Assembly (NCBI RefSeq): GCF_002915595.1
Contig: NZ_PQGG01000016.1
Location: forward strand, 1-64,000
Length of the DNA stretch: 64,000 bases
Source of the DNA: Zhongshania marina
GTDB lineage: Bacteria; Pseudomonadota; Gammaproteobacteria; Pseudomonadales; Spongiibacteraceae
Direction of reading: 5' to 3'
Shown: positions 34,991-44,729 of the stretch, one piece after another
Layout of the letters: every line of letters starts with the position of its first letter
How positions within the stretch are numbered: the stretch's first letter is position 1
Program-made: the position numbers and the translations under genes
The notes under the pieces: generated by a model
Seen by the model: the letters and a program-made list of their open reading frames with translations, nothing else
Told to the model about the DNA's origin: nothing
Databases searched by the model: none

Positions 34991-36397
34991 TTACACGCTG
35001 TAGTACATGTCGAACTCAACTGGGTGAGTTGTCATGGCTAGGCGCTCAACTTCCTGTGCTTTTAGTGCAATGTAAGCGTCGATGGTGTCATCGTCGAATA
35101 CACCGCCAGCGGTCAAGAAGGCGCGGTCAGCGTCAAGCGCTTGCAGAGCTTGATCTAGGCTAGAGGCAACAGTTGGGATTGCCGCTGCTTCTTCTGCTGG
35201 CAGATCGTAAAGATCTTTATCAGCAGCGTCGCCAGGGTGAATCTTGTTCTTGATACCGTCTAGACCAGCCATCAGCATTACCGCAAACGCGAGGTATGGG
35301 TTGGCAGATGGATCTGGGAAGCGAACTTCAACGCGACGTGCTTTCGGGTTTGGTACAAATGGAATGCGGATTGATGCAGAGCGGTTACGCGCTGAGTAAG
35401 CCAGCATTACGGGTGCTTCAAAGCCAGGAACCAAGCGCTTGTACGAGTTGGTAGAGGCGTTGGTGAACGCGTTGATGGCGCGAGCGTGCTTGATGATACC
35501 GCCGATGTAGAACAGGGCAGTTTCAGATAGGCCGCCGTAAACGTCGCCAGCAAATAGGTTTGTGCCGTCTTTGCTAAGTGACATGTGAACGTGCATGCCG
35601 CTGCCGTTGTCGCCAACGATCGGCTTAGGCATGAAGGTTGCGGTTTTGCCGTAGGCGTGAGCAACATTGTGTACGCAGTATTTAAGAACCTGAACTTCGT
35701 CAGCTTTCTTAACGCAGGTGTTTGGACCAACGCCGATTTCGCACTGGCCAGCTGTACCTACTTCGTGGTGATGAACTTCAACAGTAAGGCCCATGTCTGT
35801 CATGGCATTACACATAGCGCCACGCAGGTCGTGTAGGCTATCGACTGGTGGTACGGGGAAGTAGCCGCCTTTAACGCCAGGGCGGTGACCGGTGTTGCCT
35901 TCTTCAAAGTTGTCGCCTGATTTCCACGCCGCTTCGTCAGAAGCAATTGCGTAGCTAGCGCCTTCCATTGCCACTTTCCACTTAACGTCGTCGAAAATGA
36001 AGAACTCTGGCTCTGGTCCAAACAGTGCGTTATCCGCGATGCCGCTTGAGCGCATATAGTCTTCAGCGCGCTGAGCGATAGAGCGTGGGTCGCGGTTGTA
36101 GCCCAACATGGTAGAGGGTTCTACGATGTTGCAGCGGATGATAATGGTAGACTCTTCTGTGAATGGGTCTAAAACAGACGCTGAGTCATCTGGCATAAGA
36201 ATCATGTCTGATTCGTTAATGCCTTTCCAACCTGCAATCGATGAACCGTCAAACATTTTGCCGTCTTCAAAGAAACCGGCGTCAACGTCGCTTGCCGGAA
36301 TGGTGACGTGCTGCTCTTTGCCTTTTGTGTCGGTGAAGCGCATGTCTGCCCATTTCACGTCGTTATCGGCGATTAACTTCAGAGTGTTCTCTGACAT
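34991..36397 (-). CDS. glnA: Glutamine synthetase, type I
   Basis: This 468-residue dodecameric enzyme assimilates ammonia into glutamate. It has the beta-grasp [13 protein letters not shown], the metal/ATP blocks of [11 protein letters not shown] and [10 protein letters not shown], the NRSASIRIP segment and the adenylylation Tyr in DLYDLP (about 398). The ATG at 36397 has GGAGG 10 nt upstream; an upstream in-frame extension to 36475 is leader sequence. A sigma-54 promoter and NtrC-like sites precede it. Confidence 0.97.
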   Translation of the reverse strand: MSENTLKLIADNDVKWADMRFTDTKGKEQHVTIPASDVDAGFFEDGKMFDGSSIAGWKGINESDMILMPDDSASVLDPFTEESTIIIRCNIVEPSTMLGYNRDPRSIAQRAEDYMRSSGIADNALFGPEPEFFIFDDVKWKVAMEGASYAIASDEAAWKSGDNFEEGNTGHRPGVKGGYFPVPPVDSLHDLRGAMCNAMTDMGLTVEVHHHEVGTAGQCEIGVGPNTCVKKADEVQVLKYCVHNVAHAYGKTATFMPKPIVGDNGSGMHVHMSLSKDGTNLFAGDVYGGLSETALFYIGGIIKHARAINAFTNASTNSYKRLVPGFEAPVMLAYSARNRSASIRIPFVPNPKARRVEVRFPDPSANPYLAFAVMLMAGLDGIKNKIHPGDAADKDLYDLPAEEAAAIPTVASSLDQALQALDADRAFLTAGGVFDDDTIDAYIALKAQEVERLAMTTHPVEFDMYYSV

Positions 36398-36510
36398 TAT
36401 GTACGTCCTCCAGAATAGAGAGTCTGTTAAAAGTTCGGCTAGGCCGAGTTGATGATGATTATATTCGCAATGCATTGTGCCGCATAGCGGCGCAATCTGT
36501 GAACCGGAAA

Positions 36511-36526
36511 AGCAAAATTTATGCCG
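36511..36526 (-). promoter_or_regulatory. Sigma-54 promoter of glnA
   Basis: On the minus strand CGGCATAAATTTTGCT matches the sigma-54 consensus TGGCAC-N5-TTGCW, with the invariant GG and GC exactly 10 nt apart. The start would be about 36500, giving a leader of about 100 nt before glnA. Confidence 0.72.
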
Positions 36527-36612
36527 TTTAATTGTGCTTGCGTGCTTAGCCGAGAGACTTTCTGGCGGGAGGCGTGATAAATGATTGTGCGTAAATCATA
36601 AAACAATGGGTT

Positions 36613-36655
36613 ATTTTGGTGCATATAATCCAATTATGCTCATAAATAGTGCATT
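36613..36655 (-). promoter_or_regulatory. Two candidate NtrC enhancer sites
   Basis: On the minus strand TGCACCAAAAT (within 36613-36624) and AATGCACTATTTATGAGCAT (36636-36655) resemble the NtrC consensus GCACNNNNNTGGTGC, though one half-site in each is weak. They lie about 115-155 bp upstream of the predicted sigma-54 start, the usual enhancer distance. Confidence 0.55.
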
Positions 36656-36725
36656 TTGCTCTGTGGGCTGCGTTGGGGGCAGGGTGCGGCTATAATGGCT
36701 GCCCATTTATTGATGCGGCCCCTTA

Positions 36726-38180
36726 ATGAAATTTATCGTCAAGCTGTTCCCTGAGATCATCATCAAAAGTAAGCCGGTGCGTAAGAAATTTACCCAGCAG
36801 CTTAGGGACAATCTCCGTAAATTGCTTTTACCCCTCGATCCAGAGCTGATGATAGTGCGTGATTGGGATCGTATCACCTTAGAAACCCACAGCACGGACC
36901 CGTCGGTTTTAAAGGGATTTGTCAGGGTGCTATGTCAAACGCCGGGTATTGCCCATGTGATTGAGGTGGTGGAATACCCCTTGATTGATGTGCACGATAT
37001 TTATGAAAAAACCCGCGATACAGTTGGAGATAGCCTGCGGGGCAAAACCTTTGTGGTGCGTTGCAAGCGGGTTGGTCAGCATGATTTTAACTCTAGCGAA
37101 GTAGAGCGCTATGTTGGTGGCGGCCTGAATCAGCATGTTGAGTCGGCGGGGGTAAATTTACACAAGCCGGATATCACCGTGCGTATTGAGGTGCGCAATC
37201 AGCACTTATATATCGTAAAGCGTCGCTTAGAGGGCTTGGGTGGATTTCCGCTGGGTACGGTTGACGCGGTTATGTCACTTATCTCGGGCGGTTTCGATTC
37301 CACCGTGTCGAGTTATATGACCATGAAGCGCGGTATGCGCACACATTTTTGCTTTTTTAACCTCGGCGGTCGGGAGCACGAGGTGGGTGTAAAAGAGGTG
37401 GCGCTGTATTTGTGGCTCAAATACGGTGCGTCCCATCGGGTTAAGTTTGTGAGCGTGCCTTTTGAGGAGGTGGTGGGTGAAATCCTCAAAAATGTCGAGA
37501 ATTCGCAAATGGGGGTTATCCTCAAGCGCATGATGTTGCGGGCAGCGTCGGAGGTTGCCGCGCAGTTAGAAGTGCCTGCGCTAGTGACCGGTGAGGCCGT
37601 CGCACAGGTGTCGAGCCAAACTCTGCAAAACCTATCCGTTATCGATCAAGTGACCGACACTCTGGTGCTTAGGCCGCTGATCACAATGGATAAGCTCGAT
37701 ATTATCAAAGTGGCGGCGCAAATCGGCACCGAAGAGTTTGCCGCTAATATGCCGGAGTACTGCGGAGTGATATCGGTTAAGCCGACCACTCGAGCCAAGC
37801 CGGAAAAGATTGCTGCCCAAGAGGCTAATTTTGATTTTGCCGTATTGGAGCGCGCCATCGCCGCTGCCGATTTTATTAATATCGACGAACTTGCCGACGA
37901 AGATAAAACCGTGGTCGATGTTGAGGTGCTGTCTATTCCAGTTTCTGGCTCGGTCATATTGGATGTGCGTCACCCAGATGAGGTGGATGCTAAACCACTG
38001 AAACTCGATAATGCCGAGGTGCAGGCGGTGCCTTTTTACGAGTTGCATCGTCGCTTTGTCGAGCTTGATCAGTCTCGGAATTACCTGCTCTACTGCGAAA
38101 AAGGTGTGATGAGTCGCTTACATGCTTCGCACCTTGTGGAGCAGGGTTTTACTAATGTGAAGGTGTATCGTCCATCATGA
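36726..38180 (+). CDS. thiI: tRNA 4-thiouridine synthase / thiamine sulfurtransferase
   Basis: This 484-residue protein has an N-terminal ferredoxin-like and THUMP region (1-165), a PP-loop ATPase with SGGFDST near 187-193, and a C-terminal rhodanese domain. The catalytic Cys of the rhodanese domain is in YCEKGVMSR, about residue 456. It makes s4U8 in tRNA and supplies sulfur for the thiamine thiazole. The start is the ATG at 36726. The stop overlaps the next gene by 4 bp. Confidence 0.95.
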   Translation: MKFIVKLFPEIIIKSKPVRKKFTQQLRDNLRKLLLPLDPELMIVRDWDRITLETHSTDPSVLKGFVRVLCQTPGIAHVIEVVEYPLIDVHDIYEKTRDTVGDSLRGKTFVVRCKRVGQHDFNSSEVERYVGGGLNQHVESAGVNLHKPDITVRIEVRNQHLYIVKRRLEGLGGFPLGTVDAVMSLISGGFDSTVSSYMTMKRGMRTHFCFFNLGGREHEVGVKEVALYLWLKYGASHRVKFVSVPFEEVVGEILKNVENSQMGVILKRMMLRAASEVAAQLEVPALVTGEAVAQVSSQTLQNLSVIDQVTDTLVLRPLITMDKLDIIKVAAQIGTEEFAANMPEYCGVISVKPTTRAKPEKIAAQEANFDFAVLERAIAAADFINIDELADEDKTVVDVEVLSIPVSGSVILDVRHPDEVDAKPLKLDNAEVQAVPFYELHRRFVELDQSRNYLLYCEKGVMSRLHASHLVEQGFTNVKVYRPS

Positions 38181-38602
38181 ATACCGAATCAAACCCGCCA
38201 TTATTCGACGTGATGGTTTCGCCGCGCTGGGCTGATCAAGACAGCATGGGTCACATAAATCATGTGCAGTATTTTCGTTATCTTGAAGAAGCCCGCGTGC
38301 AATGGATGGCAAATACCGGCTTTGGTATGGGTGGCGGTGGCGAGTTATCTGGGATGATTGTCGCTGCGGCGGGGCTTAATTTTCGCAAAGAGTGGCATCA
38401 TGACAAACCGCTGCGGGTCAGGGCCTGGGCGGTGCATATCGGCAATAGTAGCTTCCGCTTATTGCAGTCTTTGCACTCGGAAGATGGCAGTGAATTAGTT
38501 GCCGAGGGAGAGATTACCTTGGTGTGCATTGATGCCAAGCACCGCCCAACGCCAATAGCCGACGCCGAGCGAACTCTGTTACAACAAAGCGCTGTGGCTT
38601 AG
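38177..38602 (+). CDS. Acyl-CoA thioesterase, 4HBT hot-dog fold
   Basis: This 141-residue single hot-dog domain protein has the catalytic Asp segment RWADQDSMGHINHVQYFRYLE (Asp about 17). This is the 4-hydroxybenzoyl-CoA thioesterase pattern of YbgC/FadM-like enzymes. Its substrate is likely an acyl-CoA. It is coupled to thiI by an ATGA overlap and converges with the small minus-strand gene, overlapping it by 4 bp. Confidence 0.85.
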   Translation: MNTESNPPLFDVMVSPRWADQDSMGHINHVQYFRYLEEARVQWMANTGFGMGGGGELSGMIVAAAGLNFRKEWHHDKPLRVRAWAVHIGNSSFRLLQSLHSEDGSELVAEGEITLVCIDAKHRPTPIADAERTLLQQSAVA

Positions 38603-39042
38603 TTGTTGGCTGGTGCACCTAGGTTTAGGTTGTAGTATTTAAAGTGCTGATTTTCTAGCGTGAGTGTCGCCGTCATAATGGCGCTGCCGTGTTCAAAGCG
38701 CACATTGCTGCTATAGCTGAGTTTGGGCGGGTGATTAAGAATAGACAGTGCGCCGCTCAGGCGTGAGAACACCGGCTCATCCATGCCGGTAAAGGCGCCT
38801 AGGTGCCGATAACTTGCCGTTAATTCTTGAAGTTGCTGATCGCTGACTTCACTCAGTGTTTCTTTTCCCAGTTCGGATTTTAGGTCGGCAACTTCCCAGC
38901 TCGAGATTTTTTCCAGCGACGCTTTTAAATAACGATTTGCATTGGTTTTGTAGTGCTCCTCCACTTCGCCGCTATAGTAATAAAGTCCGCCAAAACCGAG
39001 CAGGCCAGAGATAACAAATACATTTAGAGTAATATTGCGCAC
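38599..39042 (-). CDS. Unrecognised membrane-anchored protein downstream of the NSS transporter
   Basis: I do not recognise this 147-residue protein. It has one N-terminal hydrophobic helix (about 5-22) and a soluble part with a helical region (28-85) followed by a beta-rich end (110-140: LSYSSNVRFEHGSAIMTATL). It starts 14 bp after the NSS transporter gene and is very probably co-transcribed with it. It could be an accessory periplasmic subunit; that is only positional inference. Confidence 0.7.
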   Translation of the reverse strand: MRNITLNVFVISGLLGFGGLYYYSGEVEEHYKTNANRYLKASLEKISSWEVADLKSELGKETLSEVSDQQLQELTASYRHLGAFTGMDEPVFSRLSGALSILNHPPKLSYSSNVRFEHGSAIMTATLTLENQHFKYYNLNLGAPANN

Positions 39043-39056
39043 AGAGTGAATCCCGT

Positions 39057-40367
39057 TTAGATAAGTTTAAGGCTGTTTAAAAATACAAGAATAATACCGA
39101 TGGGGGCGATGTAGCGCAGTGCAAACCACCAGTATTTAAAGAGTGTACCCTGCCCCATACCTAACTCTTGAACGGAGGTGTCGCGGGGTAAGATTCTACC
39201 CACAAACAGCGCAATCATTAGTCCCCCGAGTGGCAGCATGATATTGGCGGTGAGGTAGTCGAGGGCATCAAAGACCTCGCCATAGTAGATGCATGCTATA
39301 CCGCCGAGCCAGGCTAGGCCGGTAAAGCCAAATGTCGATAAGCTGCGTTTGATGCCGTATTTCTCTAGCCAAGCAACCCCGGGTTCGATCAGTGATATTG
39401 AAGAGCTAAGTGCGGCAATGCTGACCAAGGCGAAGAAAATCGTGCCAAAGAACTGGCCGCCCGCCATATTTGAGAAGGCGATGGGCAGGGTGACAAACAT
39501 AAGGCCTGGGCCTTGGCTTGGTGTAAGGCCGTTGGCAAATACCAATGGGAACATGGCCATGCCGGCGACAAGGGCAATAACCGTGTCGAGGGCGGCAATG
39601 GTTAAAACCGTTTTTCCTATAGAGGCCTTGCCGGGAAAATAGGCCCCGTAAGCCATAATTGCGCCCATACCCAAGCTCAAGGTAAAGAAGGCGTGACCCA
39701 TTGCAACCAGAATAGCGTCGCTGCTGAGTTTGCTAAAGTCGGTATCGAACATAAAGTGCAGGCCGGCGCTAAAGTCACCGTTGACCCAGCTATAGCCTAA
39801 TAATAGAAGCAAAAAACCAAACAGGATGGGCATTAAAATATCGACGGATTTACCGATGCCCTTGGTGACGCCGCCGGCGACTATCGATGCGGTGATTAAA
39901 CAGAAAATACTGTGCCAGAGAAATTGCTCAGATGAATTGCCAAGCAGCTGCGAAAAGTTTTGCTCGATTGTCTCGGTGGGCGAATTTAAGTAATTGCCGC
40001 TGAGGCTTTGGGCAACATAGTCTAGTGCCCAGCCGGCAACCACGCTGTAGAACATCATATTCATCAGGCCGGCCAAAATACTAATGCCGCCCACTGCGCC
40101 CCAGTTGGCGCTTCTGCCGGCGGCTTTTCCCAGATTGCTCATGCTGTGGACGGGGTCGCTACGGCCCGCTCGGCCGACCATGATTTCTGCAATCATGACC
40201 GGAACGCCGATCAATAATATGCAGCCCAAATAGACCAAAACAAAAGCACCGCCGCCATATTCGCCGGTGATATACGGAAATTTCCAGATATTACCTAGGC
40301 CGACAGCGGAGCCGGTGGCGGCAAGAATAAAGGTCCAGCGGCTCTTCCAAGTGACATTGGTGCTCAT
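39057..40367 (-). CDS. Sodium-dependent transporter, NSS (SNF) family
   Basis: This 436-residue protein has about eleven transmembrane helices. The NSS signature is in helix 1 (ATGSAVGLGNIWKFPYITGEYGGGAF), where the unwound segment binds substrate and sodium. The family (LeuT/TnaT/MhsT) imports amino acids or related zwitterions with sodium. Bacterial members lacking helix 12, like this length suggests, are common. The substrate cannot be told from the sequence. Confidence 0.9.
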   Translation of the reverse strand: MSTNVTWKSRWTFILAATGSAVGLGNIWKFPYITGEYGGGAFVLVYLGCILLIGVPVMIAEIMVGRAGRSDPVHSMSNLGKAAGRSANWGAVGGISILAGLMNMMFYSVVAGWALDYVAQSLSGNYLNSPTETIEQNFSQLLGNSSEQFLWHSIFCLITASIVAGGVTKGIGKSVDILMPILFGFLLLLLGYSWVNGDFSAGLHFMFDTDFSKLSSDAILVAMGHAFFTLSLGMGAIMAYGAYFPGKASIGKTVLTIAALDTVIALVAGMAMFPLVFANGLTPSQGPGLMFVTLPIAFSNMAGGQFFGTIFFALVSIAALSSSISLIEPGVAWLEKYGIKRSLSTFGFTGLAWLGGIACIYYGEVFDALDYLTANIMLPLGGLMIALFVGRILPRDTSVQELGMGQGTLFKYWWFALRYIAPIGIILVFLNSLKLI

Positions 40368-40503
40368 CGTGATGGCTTATCCGTTGCGGTTTCTGATTAA
40401 TGTAATTTGATTGTAACGGCTATCGTGATTATGCTCAAGCGGCAAACTTTTGGGCTTTATTGTGGTAATAATTGTTTCGGGTGAAGATAAATTGATCAGT
40501 TAC

Positions 40504-40532
40504 TGCTTTGACGGACAGGGCTGGTGTATAAT
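40504..40532 (+). promoter_or_regulatory. Promoter of typA
   Basis: A perfect TATAAT is at 40527-40532, followed by a GC-rich discriminator (GCGCGGCC). The best -35 at normal spacing is weak (GCTTTG, 40505-40510); a better-looking TTGACG at 40508 is only 13 bp away. Confidence 0.5.
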
Positions 40533-40567
40533 GCGCGGCCATTTTATCCAACGACGAATTCCATTTC

Positions 40568-42373
40568 ATGATTGATACGCTGCGTAATATCGCCATTATC
40601 GCCCACGTTGACCACGGTAAAACCACATTGGTGGATAAACTGCTGAGTCAGTCGGGAACCCTTGACCGCCGCAACCAAGATTCCGAGCGGATCATGGACT
40701 CCAACGATCAGGAGAAAGAGCGCGGTATAACCATTCTTGCAAAAAACACTGCGATCGAGTGGAACGGCTACCGTATCAATATTGTAGATACCCCAGGTCA
40801 CGCCGACTTCGGTGGTGAGGTAGAGCGCGTTCTGTCGATGGTAGACAGTGTTTTACTACTGGTTGACGCGGTTGATGGCCCCATGCCACAAACCCGCTTT
40901 GTTACCCAAAAGGCGTTTGAGCAAGGCTTGAATCCTATTGTTGTGGTAAACAAAGTAGACCGTCCCGGTGCTCGCCCTGATTGGGTTGTTGATCAAGTCT
41001 TTGATCTGTTTGACCGTTTGGGTGCGACCGACGAGCAGTTAGACTTCCCCATTATGTTTGCCTCCGCACTGAACGGCATCGCTGGTTTGGACGCTGACGA
41101 CATGGCGGAAGACATGACGCCGCTGTTCCAAATGATTGTAGACAAGGTGCCGACGCCAGAAGTTGACGCCGAAGGCCCGCTGCAAATGCAAATTTCAGCC
41201 CTCGACTACAACAGCTATGTTGGTGTAATCGGTGTTGGTCGTATTACTCGCGGCACCATGAAAGCCAATGATCAGTTGGTTGTGGTTGGTGCTGACGGGA
41301 AAAGCCGCAAGTGTAAGTTGCTATCTGTGATGGGTTATTACGGCCTCGAGCGGGTTGAAGTGGCTGAAGGTAAGGCGGGTGAAATTGTTTGTGTGACGGG
41401 TATTGAAGGTCTAAATATCTCCGACACCCTTTGTTCACCGAGCCACCCGGAAGCGCTGCCACCACTGAGCGTAGATGAGCCAACGGTAAGCATGACCTTC
41501 CAAGTAAACGATTCGCCGTTTGCTGGTAAAGAAGGTAAGTTTGTTACCTCGCGTAATATTCGCGATCGCTTAGATCAAGAGTTGATTCACAATGTTGCGC
41601 TGCGCGTTGAGCCGGGCGACACCCCAGATAAATTTAAAGTATCTGGCCGTGGTGAATTGCATCTTTCGGTACTGATCGAAACCATGCGTCGCGAAGGTTT
41701 TGAAATGGGTGTATCTCGCCCTGAAGTAGTACAAAAAGTGGTTGATGGCGTGGTTCAAGAACCGTTTGAACACGTTGTTATCGACGTAGAAGAACAGCAC
41801 CAAGGTTCGGTCATGGAAGAGCTTGGCTTGCGCAAAGCCGAAATGACCAATATGGAGCCAGACGGTAAAGGTCGCGTAAAACTTGAGTTTATCGCTCCAG
41901 CTCGCGGCTTGATCGGTTTCCGTGGCCAGTTCCTGACCATGACCTCTGGTAGCGGCATTATGACCACAGTCTTCGATCACTACGGTGAAGTGAAGGGCGG
42001 TGAATTGGCTGGCCGTCAGAATGGTGTTTTGGTTTCTATGGTTGGTGGTAAAACCCTGAGCTATGGCTTATTTAATTTGCAGGATCGTGGCCGCCTTTTC
42101 TTGGGCCATGCTGCAGAGGTTTACGAAGGCCAGATTATCGGTATTCACAATCGTAGCAACGACCTAGTCGTTAACCCAACCAAGGCTAAGCAGCTGACCA
42201 ACGTGCGTGCGTCTGGTACCGATGACGCGCTGACCTTGTCACCGCACATTAAACACACACTGGAGCAGGCTCTTGAATTCATCGAAGACGATGAGCTGGT
42301 AGAGGTAACGCCAAAGAGCATTCGCTTACGCAAAAAACTGCTGAAAGAGAACGAGCGCAAGCGCGCTAAGTAA
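40568..42373 (+). CDS. typA: Ribosome-associated GTPase TypA/BipA
   Basis: This 601-residue translational GTPase has G1 AHVDHGKTT (12-20), the G2/switch I ERGITI, G3 [10 protein letters not shown] and G4 [13 protein letters not shown]-like domains III and V and the BipA-specific C-terminal domain follow ([22 protein letters not shown] is absent from EF-G). It supports 50S assembly and stress and cold adaptation. No clear Shine-Dalgarno precedes the ATG. It is monocistronic with its own promoter and terminator. Confidence 0.97.
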   Translation: MIDTLRNIAIIAHVDHGKTTLVDKLLSQSGTLDRRNQDSERIMDSNDQEKERGITILAKNTAIEWNGYRINIVDTPGHADFGGEVERVLSMVDSVLLLVDAVDGPMPQTRFVTQKAFEQGLNPIVVVNKVDRPGARPDWVVDQVFDLFDRLGATDEQLDFPIMFASALNGIAGLDADDMAEDMTPLFQMIVDKVPTPEVDAEGPLQMQISALDYNSYVGVIGVGRITRGTMKANDQLVVVGADGKSRKCKLLSVMGYYGLERVEVAEGKAGEIVCVTGIEGLNISDTLCSPSHPEALPPLSVDEPTVSMTFQVNDSPFAGKEGKFVTSRNIRDRLDQELIHNVALRVEPGDTPDKFKVSGRGELHLSVLIETMRREGFEMGVSRPEVVQKVVDGVVQEPFEHVVIDVEEQHQGSVMEELGLRKAEMTNMEPDGKGRVKLEFIAPARGLIGFRGQFLTMTSGSGIMTTVFDHYGEVKGGELAGRQNGVLVSMVGGKTLSYGLFNLQDRGRLFLGHAAEVYEGQIIGIHNRSNDLVVNPTKAKQLTNVRASGTDDALTLSPHIKHTLEQALEFIEDDELVEVTPKSIRLRKKLLKENERKRAK

Positions 42374-42387
42374 TCTTACTCAATCTA

Positions 42388-42413
42388 ACGGCTGTCAATG
42401 ACAGCCGTTTTTT
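42388..42413 (+). terminator. Terminator of typA
   Basis: A 9-bp perfect stem, ACGGCTGTC with GACAGCCGT, has a 3-nt loop and is followed by TTTTTT. A run of ten C residues (42416-42425) lies just beyond it. Confidence 0.92.
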
Positions 42414-42498
42414 ATCCCCCCCCCCTATTTGAGTACATACCGATACGCCAGCGACTGCGCTACACTGAATAGGCGCAATTCTCTTATTGGTTATCGCT

Positions 42499-43470
42499 AT
42501 GCTTACTTTGTATCCAGATATAAAGCCCTATAGTACCCACCGTTTGCCGGTGCAAGCCCCCCATATACTCTATGTAGAAGAATCCGGAAACCCCGATGGC
42601 ATTCCTGTGCTCTTTGTTCACGGTGGCCCCGGTGCTGGCTGCAGCCCAAGGGCGCGCTGCTTTTTTGATCCAGAGCGATATCGAATTATTTTATTTGATC
42701 AGCGCGGCTGTGGTCGCTCCGAGCCTCACGCTTGCTTAGACAATAACTCAACCCCCGCGCTTATCGCGGATATGGAACATATTCGGCAGCACCTGAATGT
42801 AGATAAATGGGTATTGTTTGGCGGCTCCTGGGGTTCTACATTGAGTCTCGCCTATGCGCAGGCCCACGCTGAACGCGTTCAAGCCATGATTTTGCGCGGC
42901 ATATTTTTATGCCGTCCTAGAGAGCTTTCTTGGTTTTATGCCGAGGGTGGTGCGAGCAGAGTCTTCCCCGATTACTGGCAGGACTTTAGTGATTGCGTTG
43001 CGCCGCGAGACGGCGAGAATCGCATTCAGGCTTATCATCGTGTATTACACGGTGAGAACGAAGTGGCGCGTATGTCGGCGGCAAAGGCGTGGTCGCTATG
43101 GGAGGCCCGTTGTTCAACATTGCGGCCAAATCACGACGTAGAAGATCATTTAATGGATGCCCATACGGCTGTGGCGATGTCGCATATAGAAACCCATTAC
43201 TTTGTTAATGACGCGTTTATGGAGGAAAATCAGCTGCTCAATAATATGGCGGCAATAGAGAATATCCCTGGAATTATTGTGCACGGCCGCTATGACATGA
43301 TCTGCCCATTAGAGAGTGCGGTGGAGCTTCATCAGCATTGGCCAAGTTCTGAGCTGCACATTATTCGCGACGCAGGCCACTCAGCCTTTGAGGCAAGTAT
43401 TGCCGATGCGCTAGTGAAAGCGAGCGATGATATTGCCGATTTACTGACTGACGGCGAGCTAAGTTATTAA
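42499..43470 (+). CDS. pip: Proline iminopeptidase
   Basis: This 323-residue alpha/beta hydrolase of peptidase family S33 removes N-terminal proline from peptides. The oxyanion segment HGGPGAGCSP, the nucleophile elbow GGSWGSTL (Ser about 110), an Asp in GRYDMICP and His in DAGHSAFE form the expected triad. I chose the ATG at 42499 over a TTG at 42487. It is followed after 35 bp by dtd, which may be co-transcribed. Confidence 0.93.
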   Translation: MLTLYPDIKPYSTHRLPVQAPHILYVEESGNPDGIPVLFVHGGPGAGCSPRARCFFDPERYRIILFDQRGCGRSEPHACLDNNSTPALIADMEHIRQHLNVDKWVLFGGSWGSTLSLAYAQAHAERVQAMILRGIFLCRPRELSWFYAEGGASRVFPDYWQDFSDCVAPRDGENRIQAYHRVLHGENEVARMSAAKAWSLWEARCSTLRPNHDVEDHLMDAHTAVAMSHIETHYFVNDAFMEENQLLNNMAAIENIPGIIVHGRYDMICPLESAVELHQHWPSSELHIIRDAGHSAFEASIADALVKASDDIADLLTDGELSY

Positions 43471-43505
43471 TTTTTTAAGTATGAAATAGTAAAAGCAGAG
43501 GATGA

Positions 43506-43943
43506 ATGAAGGCATTATTACAACGCGTGCGCAGAGCAAGCGTAGAGGTAGAAGGGCAGTGCGTAGGTGAAATTGAGCAAGGTTTATTGGTGTTTTTGGG
43601 TTTAGAAAAGGAAGACGGCGAGGAGGCGCTAGCAAAACTAATTTCGCGAATATTAGCTTATCGGGTGTTTGCCGATGAGCAGGGGCGTATGAATAAGTCG
43701 GTTGCAGATATTGCCGGCGGCGTTTTACTAGTCTCGCAATTCACCTTGGCGGCCGACACTAAAAAGGGGCTGCGTCCCGGCTTCTCTACAGCAGCGGAAC
43801 CCGCTCGCGCAAGGCAGCTATACGAGTTTGCATTGGCTGACTTGAGTGGCAAACATCCGGTGGTCGCCAGCGGAGAGTTTGGTGCAGATATGCAAATTAG
43901 TTTGTTAAACGATGGCCCCGTTACCTTTTTATTAGAAGCGTGA
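43506..43943 (+). CDS. dtd: D-aminoacyl-tRNA deacylase
   Basis: This 145-residue enzyme hydrolyses D-amino acids from mischarged tRNA. The catalytic SQFTLAADT segment (about 77-85) and the C-terminal NDGPVTFLLE with the Gly-cisPro motif are intact. Length is standard. GAGGATGA stands just before the ATG. Confidence 0.96.
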   Translation: MKALLQRVRRASVEVEGQCVGEIEQGLLVFLGLEKEDGEEALAKLISRILAYRVFADEQGRMNKSVADIAGGVLLVSQFTLAADTKKGLRPGFSTAAEPARARQLYEFALADLSGKHPVVASGEFGADMQISLLNDGPVTFLLEA

Positions 43944-44072
43944 CGATGTGGGATTTTTAAAATAGTTCATTATTTTTTTACCATTGGTATTAATACACCG
44001 TCCTAGAGTTTTCAGGAACTGTTTGCTTAAACGCAGTCTAAATCGCTGTCTACACTATGGAGAGCGAAAATT

Positions 44073-44672
44073 ATGTTAAACAAAAAAATGCTATTACTTG
44101 CCACAGGCTTCGCCAGCGCAATGTCAGCAGGACCATTATTCGCGAAAGATTTTAGTTATACCTATGTTGAAGCTGGCTTTGCAGATGTTGAGGTCGACAA
44201 CAACGACGCCGACGAATTTTATGCTGGCGGTTCCTTAGCTTTAGATAGAAATATTTTTGTTCGCGGATCACTCGGTAATCTTGATTTCAATCGAAACCAA
44301 GAATTTGACACCGTTAGTATTGGTGTTGGCCATCCAATGAAGATGTCTGATCGTACCGACTTGGTTGCATCTTTAGATTACAGTTTTGCTGAGTCTGAAA
44401 GCACCAACTCCGCATTGGATGATATTGATATCGACACCTTAACAGGTGGCGTAATGTCACGTACTTGGCTTACCAATAATATTGAAGGTAATTTGAGTGC
44501 TGGCTTGGCTTACCAAGATGTTGATGGAGATTCTGATGCCGGTGCAGTATTAGGCGCGGGTTTGCGGGTTTATATTGTTCCGCAGTTTTCGGTGGCCGGT
44601 AAAATTAGTCGCAGCTTTGTAGGCGATTACGATACTGATTCAGTGGGTATTAATGCGCGTTTGCAGTTCTAA
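44073..44672 (+). CDS. Small outer-membrane beta-barrel protein
   Basis: This 199-residue protein has a signal peptide (about 1-24, ending PLFAKD) and alternating hydrophobic strands of an 8-stranded barrel, with acidic turns (VDNNDADEF, SALDDIDIDT, DVDGDSDAG). The terminal strand ends GINARLQF with an aromatic C-terminus, the BamA recognition signal. It resembles OmpA-like or attachment/invasion barrels, but I cannot name a family. GGAGAGCG precedes the ATG. The acidic loops might bind cations. Confidence 0.78.
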   Translation: MLNKKMLLLATGFASAMSAGPLFAKDFSYTYVEAGFADVEVDNNDADEFYAGGSLALDRNIFVRGSLGNLDFNRNQEFDTVSIGVGHPMKMSDRTDLVASLDYSFAESESTNSALDDIDIDTLTGGVMSRTWLTNNIEGNLSAGLAYQDVDGDSDAGAVLGAGLRVYIVPQFSVAGKISRSFVGDYDTDSVGINARLQF

Positions 44673-44692
44673 TTTTTAAAGTTTAAAAAATG

Positions 44693-44718
44693 AAAAGGGC
44701 GCTGTGCGCCCTTTTTTT
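44693..44718 (+). terminator. Terminator of the outer-membrane protein gene
   Basis: A 10-bp stem, AAAAGGGCGC (44693-44702) with GCGCCCTTTT (44706-44715), has a TGT loop and is followed by further T residues. It may also slow transcription from the convergent aceK. Confidence 0.9.
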
Positions 44719-44729
44719 GTGCCCGCAAT

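Noticed and set aside
36467-36481. Sigma-54 promoter GGCAC...TTGC nearer to glnA
   Set aside because: The GG and GC elements are 11 nt apart instead of 10. The element at 36511-36526 has the right spacing.
40508-40532. TTGACG as the typA -35 box
   Set aside because: Only 13 bp separate it from TATAAT, too close for sigma-70.
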